From: Datura wrightii
Lineage: Eukaryota; Streptophyta; Magnoliopsida; Solanales; Solanaceae
NCBI GenBank assembly: GCA_035772735.1
Contig: JASDFA010000020.1
Location: 12,503,501-12,567,500, forward strand
DNA: 64,000 nt
Direction: 5' to 3'
Both the position numbers and the translations under genes were made by a program. Every line of letters starts with the position of its first letter. Within the stretch, counting starts at the first letter, position 1. The notes beneath the pieces were generated by a model. That model saw only the letters and a program-made list of their open reading frames with translations, had not been told where the DNA came from and ran no database searches. Shown one piece after another: positions 22,564-34,954 of the stretch.

Positions 22564-23987
22564 TGATCTTGGGCAGAATTATATGCCCAAGTGATGCTCA
22601 AATGCTTCATTTCGTCTTGTTTATCTATCATTATGTGTGCATTCTCATGTGATTTGTAGTTAAAATGTGAATTTATACTAAACAACATGATTAGTGTTGT
22701 TTTACAGGTAAAATGTAATTTTAGGAAGCTAAGATATATATTGGTAAAGATCGGGAATGGACTTGGAAGCGAGCAGTGGAAAAGTTCAAGGAATAGCAGC
22801 AAAAATAAGGGCTCCGCGATGGAGCCGTGTCACGCTGCCATCGCGGAGGCACTCTGCCTCGGATGATTTATTTATGATTTATTTTGGCAAATTCCAGTGA
22901 AGGTCCGCGTTGCCTCCGTGACACGGAGGCAATGCCACGCGATACAAGTCGTGGCACGTTGCGTATATTTACCTGGAACATCAATTTCCAGTAAGGGTCC
23001 GCGTTTGCACCGTGGCATGGAGGGAGTGCTCTGTGATACACTCCGTGCCACGTTGCTTGTTATTCTGGGAAAAATTCCCACGAGTATAAATAGCATACTT
23101 AGGTTTATTTTTAATTATTTTGACTTGGTTGAGCAAGAACGTGGGTTACAGGCAGTTGAGAGGACGAAAATTCTAGGGTTCTTCTCCATCTCTTTCTCTT
23201 TTATCTCAATTGTTTGTATGAATTATACTCATTTGATGATGTTTAATACACAAATAAGTGGCTAAATTCACTTCTTGCTGAGGTTAAGAACAATTGTAGT
23301 GGAATGTAATTGTTGATCAATTTATTTTTCATCTTTTCTTCAATGGTTGTTCTATCAATTCTTGTTTTTACTGCATTAATGTTTGGCCAAGATTAATGTA
23401 TATCTAAAAAAATCCAATTTTGATTTTGAAAAGGAAAGAAATTGGAAAGTTGTGAATTGGTAGGATATGATCTCTTCTTAGTTTGGGAAAATTGAGCATT
23501 GATTTACATTCAGAATAAAAATATATCTAAAAGTCGTATTAGTCAATTAAGGAATCGGGTTTGTTTGGCTAGAACATGAAATTCTTTTATCACAGAAATG
23601 TAGGTTGAAGGTTCATGATTCTTATGTTGGGTAGGATACGAAAGTTTCAAACCATAGGCAATAATTCTTGACTAGCAACCGAAGGAAAGATTAACTGAAG
23701 TGTATCGACAAATTACTTCCCTGCATGTTCGTTTTAGCCTCAGCATGCTCATTACTATTGTTCAGACTCACTTTAGAATTCTATCTTAGATTCGTATAAA
23801 TTGGGAAACTAAACTCTAAAAATCCTATTTAAATTGTTGTCTGCATTTTTAAAGTTAGAGTTCATTAACACTTAAGTTGATTATTTCCTTAGTTCAGTCC
23901 TTGTGGGATCGATACTTGGCTTACTTAAGCCATTTTACTACTTGTTCGACCACGTGCATTTGCGTGTAGTCACCAAACAGCCGAACA
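22564..23987 (+). repeat. Solo LTR, family B (copy 1), inserted in C1
   Basis: 1,424 bp from TGATCTTGGGC to CCGAACA, flanked by the direct repeat GGCCC (22559-22563 and 23988-23992). A TATA box TATAAATA is at 23085-23092. Upstream of it lies a GC-rich block with inverted CTCCGCGATGG and CCATCGCGGAG (22811-22848) and CCGTGACACGG. No internal region is present, so the element was reduced to one LTR by recombination between its two LTRs. Copy 2 is at 41840-43255, and the LTRs of element G are relatives. Confidence 0.95.
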
Positions 23988-24179
23988 GGCCCTATTTTGA
24001 AAAATGAGTAGGTTATATTAGTTGTGTAGTTTTTCATGTGAAAACTCTGTATGTGTTTGATGTGAATTGCTAGAAGTTGATGAACCACTTAATCGTATGC
24101 TCTCTACTAGTTGTTAGAGTGTGAATTTATAGAGGTGACAAGTGGTGAGAAAATATGAGTTTGTGCATGGAGTTGAGGA

Positions 24180-24213
24180 TTGTTCGAGGACGAACAATGG
24201 TTTAAGTATGGGG
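24180..24213 (+). promoter_or_regulatory. C1 hairpin and polypurine tract
   Basis: TTGTTCGAGGACGAACAA (24180-24197) is a perfect 7-bp stem with an AGGA loop. It is followed by the purine-rich TTTAAGTATGGGG that abuts the LTR at 24214. The same arrangement occurs at 40022-40058 in G and 60471-60510 in C2. Confidence 0.83.
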
Positions 24214-25827
24214 TGTTGGTCATATTCTTATGCCCATTTTCCATGTTTTTACCCATATTTAGCCTTGTTTTGAGTTCATAATCCTTATAAGATGTATGAA
24301 TTCATGTTTTCATGTGTCATGTGAGCTAATGAATGTTTCTAGATGTTTTGAGTAGAAAAACATGGAAAAAGGACCGAAAAATCACCGAGGTGTGAAGAAG
24401 AAGAGTTCGTGAAAGTCAACCTGGGGCTATGGCTGGTGTGACTCGCCAACACTGGTGCTTCAGAAAAAATGCACCGAAGTCGGTGCTATGGATGGTGTGG
24501 GGGTGACAGGTTCTTAGCATTGGAGATGAAAATTTGACCAACACCTTTGCAAGATGGATGGCGTGGAGCCCCAAAAGCGTTTCAGACTTAGGAAATTTTT
24601 CCAACATTCTAGTGCTATGGATAAAGTGGGGCGCCAGAAGGGTCCTAAAGCTCAGAGATTTGACTAACACTCTGGTGCTATAGATGGATTGGGGCACCAT
24701 AGGTATTTAGAAGTGCAGAAATTTTGCTAACACCTTGGTGCTATGGCTGGAGTGGGGCACCCTAAGCTATACTTCATAGGAAAATTGACCCAGACATGGG
24801 GCTATGGATGGGGAGGAATGCCAGATACTTCTTGGATGGATTTTTGATAATTTTCAAGCTAAATACTTGAGGGAAAAAGCGTCATTTGAAGGCTCACCTA
24901 TAAATACAACGTCTAGGGCATTATTAACATATCATTCACATCTTGTTTGACCATAGAAGGTTGTAAACACAGCTTTTGTAGAAGAGACAAGTTCCTTCTA
25001 AGGTTTCTTCTTTTCATTATCATTTTACTTCGAATGATTATTTTGTCTTTGTTTTTCCCGCTTGTCTATGAGTGGCTAAACGCCCATTCTAGGGTTTTGG
25101 TCATAGTTGATGGTTGACAATTGAAACACTGATTTATGCTAGTTTTAATTCTTTATTAAAGGTTGTTTATATTTACTTATTTTAATTGCTTATTCACTAG
25201 ACTGATCATCTTGTGAGTAAATTTGTTGACTTTTTGTTGAACTAGGGAAAGGGAACTGAACGGGTTAAAAGTAAATGTAATATAGGAATTCAAAGATCCT
25301 TTGGCATATTAGTTGAATGTTAGAATTTGTTGTTGAGGATATAGATATACTCTTCAACCCTGTTTAGTTGAAACACAAGTAGGCATGACCGTCGTTTTAT
25401 GTTTTTCTTGCAACCATAGGGATATAGGCATTAGGGTTCATGAGATAGTTCTTGGATGCTCAGAAGAGTGGAAAAAAATCGGATAGTAACTAGCAACCTT
25501 AGGAATAATTAATCTAGCGTAATCACGTCTTGAAAACTCAACCTGAAATGAAAGTGTCAATTCCCTAGATTTTCATCATCATTTGAAGTACAAACAAGTC
25601 TGCAACAATCTTAGTCTTTAGTTGATTTTACATTTCAAGTTTTTTTAGTAGTTTAATTCTCCAAACTCATTCCCCATTTTATTTGTTTCATTGGAATTGC
25701 AAAATAAGGAAATAACCTTAAAACAATTGGTCTGACAAGTCTCTGAGGGACGATAATTGGGACTTCATCGTCCTATATTACTTGATGACCACGTGCGCTT
25801 ACGTGCTATTGGGTGAAATCACTAACA
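24214..25827 (+). repeat. C1 3' LTR (family C)
   Basis: Begins TGTTGGTCATATTCTTATGC directly after the polypurine tract and ends CACTAACA, about 1.61 kb. It matches the C2 LTR at 60511-62049 in order: U3 tandem repeats, the TAAATAC region (24901-24907), the ATGAGTGGCTAAACGCCC stretch, and the terminal CCACGTGCGCTTACGTG string. It has no real ORF. Confidence 0.88.
24420..24800 (+). repeat. Tandem repeats in U3 of the C1 LTR
   Basis: About seven degenerate units, each roughly 55-65 bp. The core has the form GGTGCTATGGATGG, then GTGGGGC and GCCA, separated by AACAC-type links. The C2 LTR carries the corresponding array at 60710-61045, where the core includes GTGCGCCA or GCGCGCCA. The array lies upstream of the predicted transcription start. 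Confidence 0.75.
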
Positions 25828-26012
25828 TATGCACATTGCATTTAAATAATACATAAACAAGTAACAAGAATAAGAATTTCACTTCATAACAAATGTCACA
25901 CAAGATAGGTTCACTAATTCAGCTCGAGGAAAAATAGTGAAGGATTTGAGAGAGAAAAATGAGAAGAGAGGGGGAAAGGGACTAACCTAGTAGTTGTTGG
26001 GTGATTTGAGAA
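25828..26012. other. Flanking DNA, left of the solo LTR; no gene recognised
   Basis: About 185 bp of AT-rich, low-copy-looking DNA continuous with 28815 onward before the solo LTR inserted. On the minus strand, combining context across the LTR, a short ATG-initiated run (ATG at 28825-28827) ends in CTACTAG followed by GTTAGT, which could be a first exon and splice donor. There is too little to support a gene. Confidence 0.35.
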
Positions 26013-26808
26013 TGTCACGACCCGAGTTTACACATTGGCCGTAACACGGGACAAGGAACCCCAAGAGGCTCCAAGTCGACCCATGGCATTATAATAGTAT
26101 ACCCTTAACTTGAGAAATGACTACAACATGAGTAAGAGAAAGCAATAACAAGAATCTAATATAAACCATAAAGAAAATTTAGCAATACTTAGATACAACG
26201 CTGAATCTGTCTACACAAGTCTAAAAGCCTCCTACAAAACTGACGAGTTGCTGGAACAAGCCCCCAGCTAACTTTCAAAGTCTGAAAATTGAAACATAAG
26301 AAAATATGAACATAATCACGTCCTCAGAGGTTGAGGACTCACCAATAGCTGCTGAATAAAGATGAAGCATATCTAGCCCTAAGATCGAGTCTGGAAACCT
26401 GAATCTATATCATGAAACAATATAGCACAAAAGGCGTGCGGTCAGTACTTGGAATGTACTGAGCATGCGGGATAATATAAACAATTAAATAAACAAATAT
26501 TTGATAAATAATTAATCAAATACATCCACATAACTACTTCAACATGATGTTCACATACTTTATGATTCACATACATAGATATATACATGAAACTTCTCTT
26601 TGAATCTCATTTATATAACATCGTAGAACTCACGCATAAGGGTCAAGTTCTGAACATTTAATAAGTGCCAAATCAGAAGTTAGTATCACATACTGTACTG
26701 AATCATTGCTACTAACTGAGGTTGTTTATCATCTTATTAAGCCCATTATAATCTGAAAGTTGGGTCATGCAAAACTGAACTATACTGATATCATCATTAC
26801 AGGAACCT

Positions 26809-27162
26809 CTCTCTACTATGGAGGATCCCGACTGTAGCTAGGGAGTCCCTCTCTACTATTAAGTATCTCTACTGAGCTAGGGAGTCACTCTCTACTATTG
26901 AGGATCCCGACTGATGCTACGGAGTCAGTCTCTACTATTGAGGATCCCGACTGAGCTAGGGAGTCACTCTTTACTATTGAGGATCCCGACTGAGCTAGGG
27001 AGTCACTCTGTACTATTGAGGATCTCGACTGATGCTGGGGAGTCACTCTCTACTATTGAGGATCCCGACTGAGCTAGGGAATCACTCTCTACTATTGAGG
27101 ATCCTGACTGATGCTAGGGAGTCACTCTCTACTATGGAGGATCCCGACTGCTGCTAGAATCT
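26809..27162. repeat. Minisatellite of 39-40 bp, nine units
   Basis: Units of the form CTCTCTACTATTGAGGATCC, then CGACTGAGCTAGGGAGTCA. Two variants, GACTGAGCTAGGG (39 bp) and GACTGATGCTAGGG (40 bp), are interspersed; the first and last units read ACTATGGAGG instead of ACTATTGAGG. The array lies in the part of the LTR where related LTRs carry other short tandem repeats (33530-33920, 54620-54900). Confidence 0.93.
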
Positions 27163-28389
27163 AAGAGGTACAGGTATAACGTTATATATATATGGTATAT
27201 ACAATTGCAGTTAATCAGAAACATGAACGTACTCGGCTTTCTTCATACGTCATTCATTTCCGGAGGATCGAGGCCACTTTCTACTAACAACAAGCCCAAC
27301 ATTCGTAAATTATCATTCTCATGCTTTATCATCATAACTCATATCATCATGGAGCCATACTAGAATTCTTCACAGATCTAACATTAATGAGCGTCTTCAG
27401 ATTCACATCATGCATACTACTTTCTCAACATTAAATTTCCGGCTTCATGTATCATCATTATCATAGAGAAATTCACAACCCATAGGTTCAATTCGTACTT
27501 TAACATACATGCATTGATTCATATAATCTAGATTTACAGGAAGCTATGTGCTTACTCATATCTCAACATGTGCAATGAAATCATGTGAGAAGTGTACATC
27601 TTCATTTCATAAGACCCATTGCAAGATATATTCCAATTCATAAGAAGGATGCATTAGATAAGACACTATCATAGATTTACTTCTCACCCAATTAATTCCA
27701 TCAAGACATAAGGACATGCATATTTTACTCCCAATTATTCAAATCCATGAACTCTAATTTAATCTCATCACATCTATCATTGACATAATCAAATTCTAAG
27801 GGATAATTATACAAGTTTCACATATTAAACATGGATGCAAGGGATTTGTGATAATTGAATGAACAATATCAAAGTCGTATTTAAATCTCAAATCATTCAT
27901 GAAGAATATGTCATAACCCCACATTTTTCATCACCCAACACATAATTCAAGGTAACCCAATCATTTTACGTCGTACTTATCTCATAATCACAATAGATCT
28001 TGGAATTTAAAGGGTTGTAGGAGGATTCACCATCAAATTAAAACCCTAGGTCATGCATTTTCTAGAATAGTAGAAATTGGGAATTTTAATTAAAACATTT
28101 TGGGGCACAAGGATGGAAGAGTATCCTTGTTGAAAAACTCGCATACCTGGTAGAGGAACCCATCTCGAAATTTCCCTTGAAGCTTGATGAACACCTTGGT
28201 GAAGTTCTTGAATCTTGAGAGGAGAGGAAGAAGAAGAGCTTGAGAGATATCTTGAGAGAATGAGGGTTTAGGCTTGTAGAAACCCTTAAAAACGTCCCAA
28301 TTAATACCCAAAACAACGTAGTTTAGGAATTAAAAGCATAGAACTTTACAAGAATACCTCTGGAAAAATGCAAAGAAAATACTCTGCCA

Positions 28390-28650
28390 GGCACCCCACG
28401 AGTCGTGGGGAGAGGCAACGACTCGTGGGAACCGAGTCATTGAGTGCACTGCCCAGCCTTCCAAAATTTCTTCAACACAGCCCACGACCAACATAACGAA
28501 TTGTCACCAGCTCCAATGACTCGTTGTACCCACTCGTCAAGTACACTGGATAATACTTCACGACTTCAACTCTTCACCACCCAACAACCAACCTAACAAT
28601 TCATTGCCAGGCAAGATGACTCGTCAAGTCGTCTGTGGCCACTGGGCTTG
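28390..28650. promoter_or_regulatory. Array of CGAGTCGTG palindromes in the solo LTR
   Basis: Contains CCACGAGTCGTGG (28394-28408) and ACGACTCGTGGG soon after, followed by weaker copies ending in GATGACTCGTC. Relative to the minus-strand LTR this is near the start, in U3. The same motif fills the U3 of D1, E4, E9 and the Athila-like LTR. Confidence 0.6.
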
Positions 28651-28814
28651 CCATCCCCTCCTTAAAGTTCCTCATCGGTCAAACCACGGCCCTTTAGGTC
28701 TCTTAACGAGTCATTTTCCTGACTCATTTTGAGGAAAATTTCTGCTGACTCTTCTACTGAGCTTCGTCTAACTCCGGGGTCTGATCTCAAGGACCTCTGG
28801 GGTGTTACAGAGAA

Positions 28815-30472
28815 GGAGAGGGATGGCCATAGCCTAATTTTTGTAATTGTAAATCAATGTGAAAAATACATGAAAGCCCAAATATTGAAGTTGCAATTGA
28901 AGCATTTTAGCAAATATTCACCGATACAACTAATTTCAACATTAAAATATGAGTTTAAGTTAATAAAATGGTAGTGTAAGAAATTTTTCACAATCAGGTC
29001 ATCTTTATATACCGTAGAAGTTAACTTATCTTTTTTCAAGATTACAAATTTCATAAATTAAGAAGATTTACTTGTGAGTATCCTTCGGATAACCTAATAG
29101 TGTAAATATTTTCTAACTCTGACGGTAAATATAATTTAAACTCTTAAAATATACTTGAAAATTGAAATGTACATATATACAACTATACAAGAAAGAAGTG
29201 AAGACTTGTTCATTATGATCCAGATGAGACCGGTAAGAGTTCCAACTCACATATATGTAACAAATCTAGTCTTAAAGTTATGGTCCACAAACTTGGGTCC
29301 ACTTTTAATGTATGGAAAAGCATTGAGCAGTGTGCATGTTAACTTTACTATAGCATATAAGATTTGATGACCGAAATTCTTGGTCTTGTTATAATTGACA
29401 AAGCGTGTCCGTCTGTGCATATTAGTAATTGATAATTGAACTGACTGAGCATATCCATATATCAATAGCTTCTTTCTTCCCTATTAAAATGGAGATCAAA
29501 TGGATATTCAACACTAACTTATCATTCAAATTTGGTTTGGGTGGTAGCACCTCAGTGACCTCCAATGAGTTATGACAAAGCAAGACTTTAGACACTTCAA
29601 TGTGGCTATATGAAATATTGAAGTCTTATAGAACTAATACTTTATATTGGTCTTCATTATCTGAATGAACAATATTTTTATCTAGCTTTATTATTACTAT
29701 ACTAGATGCCTTGAAATATACATCACTATGACTCATAGAGTGCCACCATAAAGCTTAATTGTCATCCATGGTTTTGTTTTCTAACATTTTTTGAAGTATT
29801 TGAATGTAACTCGAATATGCTATTTGTTTTATCTTGATAACTATTTAGTTTGATGACTTGCAACTTCTTTATGGACACATATCTACTACAGTTAGCTGGT
29901 AGAAATCAATTGAAAATATTCTCTTAAGCTTGTTGGACTAATGTTTCTACCTCTTAAAGCACTCGTGCAAAATACCACATCCACTCAATACTTCATCACA
30001 ATCGTGCAAACCTAATGGTTGTGGCTGTGTATACTTTCCAAATAATTTAATTATATATAAATATAACCATCACATGGATAAAGAGAGCTGACAATTTGAG
30101 TGGAGTCCATCGTTGCTGTCATTTTGGATCCTTCACATGAAAGGAGATTTGTACATCTTTACTAAGAAAAATTTCTACCAGCATTTGGCTAACTTCATTA
30201 AGTACATTGTCAATGCACAACTTAGAGCTACCCTAACTATATATATAAATGGATTGAGCTAGATATTAACTATAAATATACTATCAATTCAAATGGAAAT
30301 TTGCAACGAGGCCTAAACTCACTTATAATGTCATTGTTCATTATGGTAGTACGGATGTAGAAAACAAACGACAGAAGTTTCAACAAGATGCTCTATTTTG
30401 GTGAAAGATATGTCTAGAGTGTATCCATAATGGGACAATCTTTACTCCTAGTTTGATCCAATTCACTTTAAT
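28815..30472. other. 1.66 kb without recognisable gene or repeat
   Basis: AT-rich sequence with no gag, pol or LTR hallmarks and only short chance ORFs (28729-28974, 29155-29367). It is the most likely piece of low-copy flanking DNA in the window. It could be an old degraded element or an intergenic region; the sequence alone does not tell which. Confidence 0.4.
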
Positions 30473-32376
30473 TGTTATACCCCGAAAGCCCTAAGATCAA
30501 ATTTGGGAGTTGAAATGGAGAAAATAAGATTTTCTGCACCAGGTCACAGGATGAGTCGTCCAGTGACCCATCAGGATGACCATGAGTCGTTAAGTGAATC
30601 ATAGTGAGGAGTTTGACTTAAGATGGAAATTCAAGTTTTGAGTAACCACGGACATGACCGCAAGTGGTGGTCAGCCCCACGACTCATTAAGTCAGTCGTG
30701 GTCAAGGTTGATGAAAGAAAGAGAAAGAATTGGAAGTGCACCGAACGGATTGGTCACCACGACTCGTTGGGTGCACCACGAGTCGTGGCATCCCCTGTGG
30801 TGAGCCCCAGGGGAGTTTCTGGTAGTGAGGGTAACAGGAGGTGACCACGATGACCATGGGTCGTGGTCACCGGTAACGAGTCGTTAAGTGCCTCGTGGTG
30901 ATTATTAGTGTGCATTTTCCAGTGAAGATGACGGATGGTAGGCCACGACTTGTGGCCATGGACGAAGACTCATCCAGTCCCTCATTGGGACTGGCAGTCT
31001 GTTTTTCCCTAGGAGTTAAGGTATTTTCCATAATTCCTATGATCCTAAGGCCTAAACTACATTGTTTTAAGCTCTGAATAGTGAGTTTTAAGAAGGGTAA
31101 GTTTATTCTAAGCTATTTCTAATTCATGCATGCAAGTTTAGAAATCTAGAGGGGTGATCAAGCTCAATCTCTCAAGGTTCTTCCTCAATTATTCCTTGGG
31201 AAATCAAGGAGATTATAGAATCAGATTCTCTCAGGTATGTAAGGTTATGAATGGGTGTAATTGTCCACACCCATGCCCAATTCCCTCTCAATTTGTGATG
31301 TTCTAATTGATGATTCCATGGGGTTTCTACCTAATGCATGAATTCCTAAGTTGTAATCATGGGTATGATATAAGCATCTTTTAAATGATGAATTATGATT
31401 AATGGAAAGATTTTACAATGTTTTAATTATAAATTATGTTTTCAAATTTTCTAAATTATGATGCCCATCTATGAATAATCATGAAAGTTGAGATTTATGA
31501 GCTATGAATTCAAGTATGATGAGATGTTTATGACTAACGTATGAGTTCGATATATCCATGTTTATCTTCATGTTTTCAAAGTGAATCAAGTTAATTTCAA
31601 GCATGTTAAAGTATTAGGCAAGCCCATATTACCAAGTATGCTTTATGATTTCATGAATTAGCTTACCACATGGTTTTGGAGTCAAGACTCCCACTATTTT
31701 CAGCTTGTGGTATGGTTTGAGCCAAGGCTTCTCATGTATAATTTCAGATTCTATATGTATATGATTATTCAGGTTCGTCACTAGACGATGGTCAGCTTCA
31801 TTGAAAAGCGATGGAGAGCATACGCATGTTTTTAGGAGTAGTGTCTAGCACCGAGTAGGTTACGGGTTAGTCAACCCTATGCCTCAGAACCACAAGCCAA
31901 TGTAGGTATGATCAGATTATTTGGGACCTCCTTTGTGAGCTTTCTCCTGCCTCAACGGGCCTTCAAATCGATATCGATATTATGGTAGCATCCTTAGCCC
32001 TAGCAAGTCTTTGGACGGCTCTACCCACTTGAGTGTGATAGTCGGGACCACGTATGCTCTATCGTGGTAATGTCGGTTATATGAAAAGTATCCCATTGTT
32101 CCTCATGATTTCAGTTATGCATGTTTATCATTCATGATATGTATATATTTTTAAGCAGGTTTAACCCAATGTTCAATTTTACTTATGATTATCCATTTTC
32201 AGCTTTGGGTCATTCAAATCAGTTATGATATGCAGTTATGTTTAGGTCATGATTTTAGAAAATAGCATGCAAGCCTTACTCCCAAAATCTTATCTTGATT
32301 ATGTTTTATGAAATGTATTACTACTGATTTTACTTACTTAAGAGGTTTTACTTACTTTGAATACTCGGTACATTCC
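30473..32376 (+). repeat. D1: Tekay-type LTR, 5' portion
   Basis: Starts TGTTATACCCCGAAAGCCC and continues through the CGAGTCGTG array (30540-30900) and the block GGAGTAGTGTCTAGCACCGA (31835-31854). It stops at TACTCGGTACATTCC, where E4 begins. Related LTRs continue past this point for about 400 bp, so D1 was interrupted by E4; its remainder should lie beyond the right end of E4 but was lost with E4's truncation at 47993. Confidence 0.85.
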
Positions 32377-34938
32377 TGTAATACCCCGAAAGTGCCTAAG
32401 AGTAGATCCGAGAATTTAAAACTCAAAACTGCTGAAAGTTGGGGAAAAAGTTGCAGAACAAGAGGTACAATGACTCGTGGTATGTAACCACGAGTCGTTG
32501 TAAGCAGTCATGGAAAGGGGTCAAGCCTAGTGGCAGTGTAAACAACGAGCGTCATAATGACTCGTTGCTAGCAAGAACGATCCATTGTCTGGAGTCGTGG
32601 TAAGGAAGTCAACTTTTACAGTAGACTCAACGGGCGGATACCACGACCCATTGAAGGATAAAACGAGTTATGGTAAGGCTCGTTGTGAAGGAGTTCAGAA
32701 AATTCAAAAGAGGAGACAATGATTGAACGAAGAACTCATGGTATCTAAGGACAAGTCATCCTGTCTATCCATGGTGTGAATCCGAGAGAAGGATGGGACA
32801 GTGCATAGCACGGACAGGTACCACAGGTCATGGTATCCTCCAACGACCCATTGTGTCGGCCGTTGTTTGGTCCAGTGAGCAATTTTTCTACGTAATTAGT
32901 AAGGGTATTTCCATCATTCCTTCATCCAAAGACCCTATACTATGTTGTTTAAGGCTCGTTTTGAGGGGTTTTGAGAGGGGAAGAGCCTCTTCTAAGTCAT
33001 TCTTCCCATGCATGCAACTTTGAAGGTTTGAAGAGGTGATTCAAGGTTAAATTTCAAGGTTTCCATTGGAATCTTATCTTGGCCAATTGGAGAGTGTTAG
33101 AATCCACCATTCCCAGGTATGTAAGGTTATGAGTGGGTGTTCCCTTTCACACCCATGCCTAATTTCTATCAATTCATGAAAATCGCCTATGATCAAGTAT
33201 GGGGTTTTTACCCAATTGCATGATTCTTCAATTTCTATACATGGGTATCGTTAGATTCTAGTTATATTGATGAATTGTGAAGCTTGGGAAGATTATAAAT
33301 TATTTTCAATCAAAAATTGTGATTTCTAAATTATGAAATTTTATGCCCATGGATGAGAAGTTCATGAAAGAGGAGAATGATGTTGAATGTATGATGATGA
33401 TGAAAATCATGTTTCTAAAGCTACCCACGATTATTGATATTGTTTTCAAAATGAATTAAGTAGATCTAAGTTTGATAAAGCTTTGGGCAATTCCCATATG
33501 TTGATTTAAAATGATGATTTTCCCGAAATAAGCTTACCACATTGTTTGGAGCGAAGTCTCCCAAATTTTATAATTTCTAGCGTGTGGTATGTTGAGTTAA
33601 ATATTCCTACATATAGCTTACCGCATGATTTGGAGTAGATTCTCCCACTTATATTTGAGCTTGTGGTATGTTTCGAAATAAAGCTTCTCATATGCATGAA
33701 TTCGTAATGTAGATCTATGTCATTAATGAGCTTTGTCAAAGGACAATATTGAGCTTCATTTTCACATGATGTCGAATCTATGCATGATTTCATTAATGAG
33801 CTTTGTCAATAGACAATGTTGAGTTTCGTTTCATACGATGTTAAGTTATGCATGATTTCATCTTGAGCTTCATCATTAGATGAAGTTGATCTTCGTCAAT
33901 AGACGATGGAGCTTCGTTATATATGTTGTAGAGCATCGCATGTTTTGGGGAGAAGAGTCTAGCATCGAGCGGGTTAAGGGTCGATCACCCTATTCCCCAG
34001 AACTATGCGCCAACGTAGGTTGATACTATTATAATATTGGGACCTCCCTTGTGAGCTATCCCAGGCATGATTGTCCCTTGAGCTTGATATCGATATCATG
34101 GTATTGTCCATCGCCCTGGAAAGGTTATGGACATATCTACCCACTTAAGTGTGATAGTTGGGACCACGTGAGCTCTAGCGTGGTATGTCAGTTAAGTGAC
34201 GAGTCTCCCACTGTCTATACCATTCAGATTTGCATATTCATTACTCATGGAAGTTATCTTAAGAATGCATGTTCTAAAAGAAAGGTTTGACTCATTGTTC
34301 AACTTTTAATATAAATGTTATGTTTCATCTTTGAGTCATTCGAGTCAGTCATGATGTTATAATGCTATGCATGGTCATGTATGATAGGATAACGTTTTCA
34401 TAAGGAATGCATGTAGCCCTTCTTTTTTTTATACTTGAAAGCTTATGATATGTTATGAAATATTTTAAATGATTTACTTTACTTGAGCGGTTTTACTTAC
34501 CTTGCATACTCGATACATTCCACGTATAGACTGCATACTTTCTATGTTGTATCATTTTATGATACAGGACCCGGCTCGCAGCTTCAGCCCATATCATAGT
34601 CAGCTTTCCAGAGTTCTTATCTGCTCAGGATTGGTGAATCCTCATCTTTCGAGGACTAGACTTTCAATTCTTTTATGTATTTCAGTTTCAGTATTGTTGA
34701 GTTAGTTGGAGTCTTGGCCCATCAACTTGTCCAGATTAGAGGCTTTCATACTTATGTATGTGTAGCTTCGGATGTTATTCCGATGTGATGTTGATTTAGA
34801 CTTCCGCTGAGTTTATGTTCATGTTTTCTTCAGTTTATTGAACAAGTTAGTTGTATGCTTGTGCCATGGGTCGACTTGGGGTCTCTCAGGGTCCCTTGTC
34901 CTGTGTCTATGATCCGGGCCTCCATTCGGTTCTTGACA
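32377..34938 (+). repeat. E4 5' LTR
   Basis: 2,562 bp from TGTAATACCCC to CTTGACA. U3 carries ATGACTCGTGG and CCACGAGTCGTTG inverted copies (32470-32510). Downstream are two sets of short tandem repeats: AGCTTACC-type units (33530-33670) and ATGAGCTTTGTCAA-type units (33725-33920). The block GCATACTCGATACATTCCACG (34503-34523) marks the R/U5 part. The partner LTR start is at 47431. Confidence 0.92.
33528..33920. repeat. Two short tandem arrays in the E4 LTR
   Basis: First array: three units of about 70 bp built on AGCTTACC, then CATGATTTGGAG or similar, then TCTCCCA and a GTGGTATG end. Second array: three or four units of about 50-60 bp built on ATGAGCTTTGTCAA, then AGACAATG and TTGAGCTTCGT. 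Both are degenerate. Confidence 0.75.
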
Positions 34939-34942
34939 AACT

Positions 34943-34954
34943 TGGTATTAGAGC
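34943..34954 (+). other. E4 primer binding site, tRNA-iMet
   Basis: TGGTATTAGAGC lies four bases after the LTR end. It differs from the tRNA-iMet complement by one base (C to T), a common mutation of methylated DNA. Confidence 0.9.

Larger units (their letters stand above)
21690..25827 (+). mobile_element. C1: 3' part of a non-autonomous Athila-like element
   Basis: Holds a purine-rich 3' untranslated region (21690-22563 and 23988-24213, split by a solo LTR), a hairpin plus polypurine tract (24180-24213) and a 3' LTR (24214-25827). The untranslated region follows that of elements G (38.9-40.0 kb) and C2 (59.4-60.5 kb) in order and wording. Any ORF, primer binding site and 5' LTR are missing: the left end is fused to broken integrase of E3. 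The right end passes into unrelated sequence. Confidence 0.8.
26013..28809 (-). repeat. Solo LTR of a Tekay-type element, minus orientation
   Basis: 2,797 bp from TGTCACGACC to GGTGTTACA, flanked by the perfect direct repeat GAGAA (26008-26012 and 28810-28814). Orientation is taken from the plus-strand LTRs, which start TGTAACACCCC (53454) and end GTCGTGACA (55766). It contains a 39-40 bp minisatellite (26809-27162) and an array of CGAGTCGTG palindromes (28390-28650). No internal domain is present. Confidence 0.95.

Noticed and set aside
22897..23265. ORF of 122 codons in a solo LTR (similar one at 42290-42529)
   Set aside because: It spans the GC-rich U3 block, the TATA box and the likely transcription start of the LTR; it is not conserved as protein between the two LTR copies.
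26809..27162. CRISPR-like array
   Set aside because: The units are head-to-tail with no unique spacers, and the DNA is plant nuclear; it is a minisatellite in an LTR.
28086..28316. Minus-strand ORFs of 76 and 73 codons
   Set aside because: They lie within the solo LTR, in two overlapping frames with no family resemblance.
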